From contig CAMOXA010000066.1 in the NCBI GenBank assembly GCA_946628745.1, forward strand, positions 1 through 7,677: a stretch of DNA of 7,677 nt, in the 5' to 3' direction. Of the stretch, positions 5,144-7,677 are shown piece by piece; position 1 is the stretch's first letter, and every line of letters begins with the position of its first letter. Both the position numbers and the translations under genes were made by a program. This DNA is from an uncultured Verrucomicrobiota bacterium (GTDB taxonomy: Bacteria > Verrucomicrobiota > Kiritimatiellia > RFP12 > UBA1067). Below the pieces are notes generated by a model that saw only the letters and a program-made list of their open reading frames with translations, had not been told where the DNA came from and did not search any database.

Positions 5144-6342
5144 CAGACGACATCCCCCTTGAGCGTGTCTCCCGAGACGTCCGTCACCAAGACGTGAATC
5201 GCGGACTTTCTCGCGGGGCCGTCGTTTTTCGACTTGCGGGAGTGCGCGAAGACTTTCGCCCTGGTCTGGCCGACTTCGCACCAAAGGTATTCCGGCGTCC
5301 AGCCGCCGAGGGTCTTTTCGTCTTCGACTACGACCTCGACCGTGCGGCCCCTGAAGCGGCGCGCGTACTGCCGGCGCATTTCGCACGCCATGTCGGCTAT
5401 CTCGTGTGCGCGCTCCATGCGGATTTCGGGCGGGACGGCTCCCGGCAGGGTGGCGGCGACGGTGCCTGGCCGTTCGGAGTATTTGAAAACATGGACGTTG
5501 CTGAAAGGATGCCGCCGCAAAAAGGCCATCGTGGCCAAGTGGTCGTTCGGCATTTCGTCCGGGAAGCCCGTCATCAGGTCGCATCCAAGCGCTACGTCCG
5601 GCATGAGCGAGACGGCGTTTTTGGCGATGGCGTCGACGTCTTTGGCCAGATACGGCCGCCGCATCGCGGTCAGAATGCGCGCCGAGCCGGACTGGACAGG
5701 CAGATGCAGGAAATTGCAGATGTTGGGGTGCGCCGACATCGCGGCGACGACTTCGTTGGCGAGCGGGACCGGCTCGACCGAGCCTAGCCGAAAGCGGCAC
5801 CCGGGAAGGGCCTCGGCGAGAGCCGCCGCGAGTTCGGGCAGGCGCTTGCCGTTGTCGTTGTACTGGGTGAGACTGCAACCGGTAACGACGATTTCCTTGT
5901 AGCCGGCGCCGGCGAACCGTCCTGCCTTGTCGATGCACTTCTGCAGCGGGACGGACGTGGGTTCGCCGCGGAACTTCGGCACTATGCAGAACGAACAGCG
6001 CCCGGCGCAGCCATCCTGCACTTTTAGATATGCGCGTGCGGAGGCGGTCGGCACCGCGCCCGTGTCGCCCGCGAGATCCTTGAGCCAGTGCTCGTTCTTC
6101 TTCTCGGTCGTGCACCCCGTCACGACCAGCCGTTTCATCGGATACTTCGCGCGGATGTGATCCGCGAGCCTCGCGCAGTCGCGCTGGGCGCGGGCCGTGA
6201 CGCTGCAGGCGCGTATGACAATCATGTCGGCTTCGGAATGCTTGTCGGTGCGCGTCCAGCCGCGCTCCAGGAATTTCGCTTCCATCTCGAGCGCTTCAGC
6301 CCGGTTCAGCCGGCAACCGAAAGTATCGAAGCACACTTTCAT
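5143..6342 (-). CDS. mtaB: tRNA (N6-threonylcarbamoyladenosine(37)-C2)-methylthiotransferase, MtaB-like radical SAM enzyme
   Basis: A 399-residue methylthiotransferase predicted to convert t6A37 to ms2t6A37 in tRNAs reading ANN codons, which stabilises codon pairing. Three auxiliary-cluster cysteines lie in the N-terminal UPF0004 domain: TFGCRLNRAEA (Cys10), RACSVT (Cys46) and VVTGC (Cys77). The radical SAM triad is DGCAGRCSFC (Cys112, Cys116, Cys119; CxxxCxxC), followed by IVPKFRGE. Further motifs are EIVVTGCSLTQY (150-161), RLGSVEP, FLHLPVQSGS, RRPY, and D-L-M-TGFPDE. A TRAM-like RNA-binding domain ends the protein. MtaB is preferred over MiaB or RimO because of the FGCRLN N-terminus and the short length, but MiaB-family alternatives are not excluded. 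The linker from Cys77 to the radical SAM domain is only about 34 residues, shorter than usual. The start is ATG at 6342, overlapping the upstream protease stop by 4 nt (ATGA); no clear Shine-Dalgarno is seen, so coupled translation is likely. Confidence 0.88.
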   Translation of the reverse strand: MKVCFDTFGCRLNRAEALEMEAKFLERGWTRTDKHSEADMIVIRACSVTARAQRDCARLADHIRAKYPMKRLVVTGCTTEKKNEHWLKDLAGDTGAVPTASARAYLKVQDGCAGRCSFCIVPKFRGEPTSVPLQKCIDKAGRFAGAGYKEIVVTGCSLTQYNDNGKRLPELAAALAEALPGCRFRLGSVEPVPLANEVVAAMSAHPNICNFLHLPVQSGSARILTAMRRPYLAKDVDAIAKNAVSLMPDVALGCDLMTGFPDEMPNDHLATMAFLRRHPFSNVHVFKYSERPGTVAATLPGAVPPEIRMERAHEIADMACEMRRQYARRFRGRTVEVVVEDEKTLGGWTPEYLWCEVGQTRAKVFAHSRKSKNDGPARKSAIHVLVTDVSGDTLKGDVV

Positions 6343-6857
6343 TGCGGCAGGGCGACGAGAAGCACGAGATTGGTCGTGTTGAAAAGCGCGTGGTTGACCA
6401 TCGCGCACCACAGCGAGCCGGTTTTCTTGTAGAGCCAGCACTGCGCGAGGCCGAAGAAAAACAAGGCGATGAACGCGTCGTTCGGCCAGGGCATCACGAT
6501 GTAGTGCGCCGCCGAAAAGAGCGCCGACGATGTTATGGCCGGCACCCATTCCAGCGCGGGTCGCGGCAGCCGCCACAGAATCCATCTGAAGACGGTTTCT
6601 TCGATCACCGGCGCGAGTATCGCGGCCTGAAGCGCGATAAGCGTCAGCGCCCATACGTCCCTGAAGAAAACCTTGTGCCAGCCGACGTTGCTGCACATGT
6701 GCTTGACGAGGGCTTTCACGAGCTCGACCGTCGACTGGCTCTCGAGCGAAATGCCGAAGAACGCCTCGGCGCCCGCCTTGGTGACATAGCAAAGCGCGAC
6801 CGTAACCAGAGTGATTATCGGCCACGCCTTGAGTGTCTGTATCAGCTTTTCCTTCAT
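6339..6857 (-). CDS. CPBP-family intramembrane metalloprotease (CAAX protease/bacteriocin-processing type)
   Basis: A 172-residue membrane protein of the CPBP (Abi/Rce1-like) family, predicted glutamate-type intramembrane proteases of the cytoplasmic membrane. The three signature motifs are present: PVIEETVFRWIL (EExxxR, Glu86-Glu87-Arg91), LFSAAHY (FxxxH, His118) and VNHALFNTTN (HxxxN, His156 and Asn160). Hydrophobic segments lie at about 12-34, 68-84, 104-122, 127-142 and 150-170. The natural substrate cannot be told; family members act in prenyl-protein processing, peptide maturation or self-immunity, and many are orphan housekeeping-linked genes. There is no bacteriocin gene nearby, so immunity is not supported. 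The start is ATG at 6857, overlapping the aspS stop by 4 nt (ATGA), and the protein is short for the family. Placement between aspS and mtaB suggests simple co-transcription rather than shared function. Confidence 0.87.
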   Translation of the reverse strand: MKEKLIQTLKAWPIITLVTVALCYVTKAGAEAFFGISLESQSTVELVKALVKHMCSNVGWHKVFFRDVWALTLIALQAAILAPVIEETVFRWILWRLPRPALEWVPAITSSALFSAAHYIVMPWPNDAFIALFFFGLAQCWLYKKTGSLWCAMVNHALFNTTNLVLLVALPQ

Positions 6858-7677
6858 TTGACGGGCTTGACGTCGCCTTCGTTCGTTCCGCGAATCTTGA
6901 TGTGCAGCTCGCGCAACTGCTGTTCGGTGACGTAGTTCGGCGCGCCCATGAGAAGGTCCTGGGCCTTCTGATTCATCGGGAAGGCGATGACTTCGCGGAT
7001 GTTGGGCGTGTCGGTGAGGAGCATCACCATGCGGTCCACGCCCGGGGCGATGCCGCCGTGGGGCGGCGCGCCGAACTGGAACGCGCGGTGCAGCGCGCCG
7101 AACTTCTTGACGACGTCGTCTTTGGTGTAGCCGGCTATCTCGAACGCCTTGTACATGACTTCGACCTGGTGGTTGCGGATGGCGCCCGACGAAAGCTCGA
7201 TGCCGTTGCACACCACGTCGTACTGGTACGCCTCGATGTCGAGCGGATTTTTAGTTTCGAGAGCTTCAAGCCCGCCCTGCGGCATCGAGAACGGATTGTG
7301 CGAGAAGATGATCTTGCCGGTTTCGGGATCTTTCTCGAAGAACGGGAAGTCGACTATCCAGCAGAACTTGTAGCAGTTCTTCTCGCGGATGTCGTTCGTC
7401 ATGTGATCCGCGATGTCTGTGCGCACAAGGCCTGAGAGCCTGTGGCATTCGTCGACCGGGGCGGCCATGAAAAAGAGCGCGTCGCCGGGCTCCATGCCCG
7501 ATATGGACTTCATCTCTTCGAGCTGGTCCGCCGAAAGGAACTTTGCGATCGGCCCCTTGAGCTCGCCTTCCTTCGTCCACGAGATGTACCCGAGGCCCTT
7601 GCCGCCGTTCTCCTTGACGAAAGCCTCGCGCTTGTCGAACCACGTGCGCGTCTCGACGCCGACGATGCCCTTGACGA
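6854..7677 (-). CDS. aspS: Aspartyl-tRNA synthetase, C-terminal part (5' end beyond window)
   Basis: The last 273 residues of a class II aminoacyl-tRNA synthetase that charges tRNA(Asp), and possibly tRNA(Asn), with aspartate. The frame is open from the window edge. The visible N-terminal part, GGKGLGYISWTKEGELKGP then IAKFL, belongs to the GAD insertion domain of bacterial AspRS. The catalytic core then resumes with WIVDFPFF, HNPFSMPQ, a YDVVCNGIELSSGAIRNH stretch (motif 2-proximal and aspartate-binding), and class II motif 3 GGIAPGVDRMVMLL followed by NIREVIAFP and MGAPN. The C-terminus ends QQLRELHIKIRG, the usual end of bacterial AspRS. The ELSSGAIRNH form instead of ELGGGSIRIH is one I associate with alphaproteobacterial-type, often non-discriminating enzymes, but the anticodon domain is outside the window. 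An internal ATG at 7513 is not the start, because conserved family sequence precedes it. It is the first visible gene of the minus-strand operon. Confidence 0.95.
   Translation of the reverse strand, partial: VKGIVGVETRTWFDKREAFVKENGGKGLGYISWTKEGELKGPIAKFLSADQLEEMKSISGMEPGDALFFMAAPVDECHRLSGLVRTDIADHMTNDIREKNCYKFCWIVDFPFFEKDPETGKIIFSHNPFSMPQGGLEALETKNPLDIEAYQYDVVCNGIELSSGAIRNHQVEVMYKAFEIAGYTKDDVVKKFGALHRAFQFGAPPHGGIAPGVDRMVMLLTDTPNIREVIAFPMNQKAQDLLMGAPNYVTEQQLRELHIKIRGTNEGDVKPVK

Noticed and set aside
4388..5197. 269-residue plus-strand frame antisense to recO
   Set aside because: No recognisable domain or ribosome site; the opposite strand codes a clear RecO.
4454..6115. recO frame extended to 553 residues
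   Set aside because: The extension upstream of 5143 lies over mtaB in another frame and is Arg-rich; RecO family sequence begins at the ATG at 5143.

Overview
This is a GC-rich, gene-dense bacterial chromosomal window with no mobile element, CRISPR array, tRNA or rRNA visible. The best taxonomic clue is a 51-residue basic protein (3069-3224, minus) that resembles the 'small basic protein' family I know only from the Planctomycetes-Verrucomicrobia-Chlamydiae (PVC) superphylum. A MurC-MurB fusion and generally shortened enzymes also fit a verrucomicrobial, lentisphaeral or kiritimatiellotal genome. The exact phylum cannot be fixed from the sequence alone.

Plus-strand half (1-3046): the C-terminal end of a DEAD-box RNA helicase (RhlE-like), then a single-ORF fusion of two peptidoglycan-precursor enzymes (MurC ligase followed by MurB reductase), then a biotin-protein ligase (BirA catalytic domain without a DNA-binding domain). 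The genes are tightly packed: 22 bp between helicase and murCB, and 2 bp between murCB and birA. birA ends in a strong hairpin that spans its stop codon.

Minus-strand half (7677 down to 3069): a probable operon runs aspS (5' end outside the window), a CPBP-family membrane protease, the tRNA methylthiotransferase mtaB, the recombination mediator recO, and a parvulin-type peptidyl-prolyl isomerase lipoprotein. Consecutive genes overlap by 4, 4, 1 and 8 nt, which suggests translational coupling. After the isomerase stop codon comes the small basic protein gene. It has its own near-consensus sigma-70 promoter, whose extended -10 element contains the isomerase stop codon. The two halves converge at about 3047-3068.

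Together the window is a housekeeping cluster: cell-wall precursor synthesis, biotinylation, tRNA charging and modification, DNA repair, envelope protein folding and a ribosome- or RNA-linked small protein. I saw no obvious undescribed defence or mobile system. The most interesting points are the strongly compacted MurC-MurB fusion, the apparently permuted parvulin domain, and the stop-codon/promoter overlap in front of the small basic protein gene.
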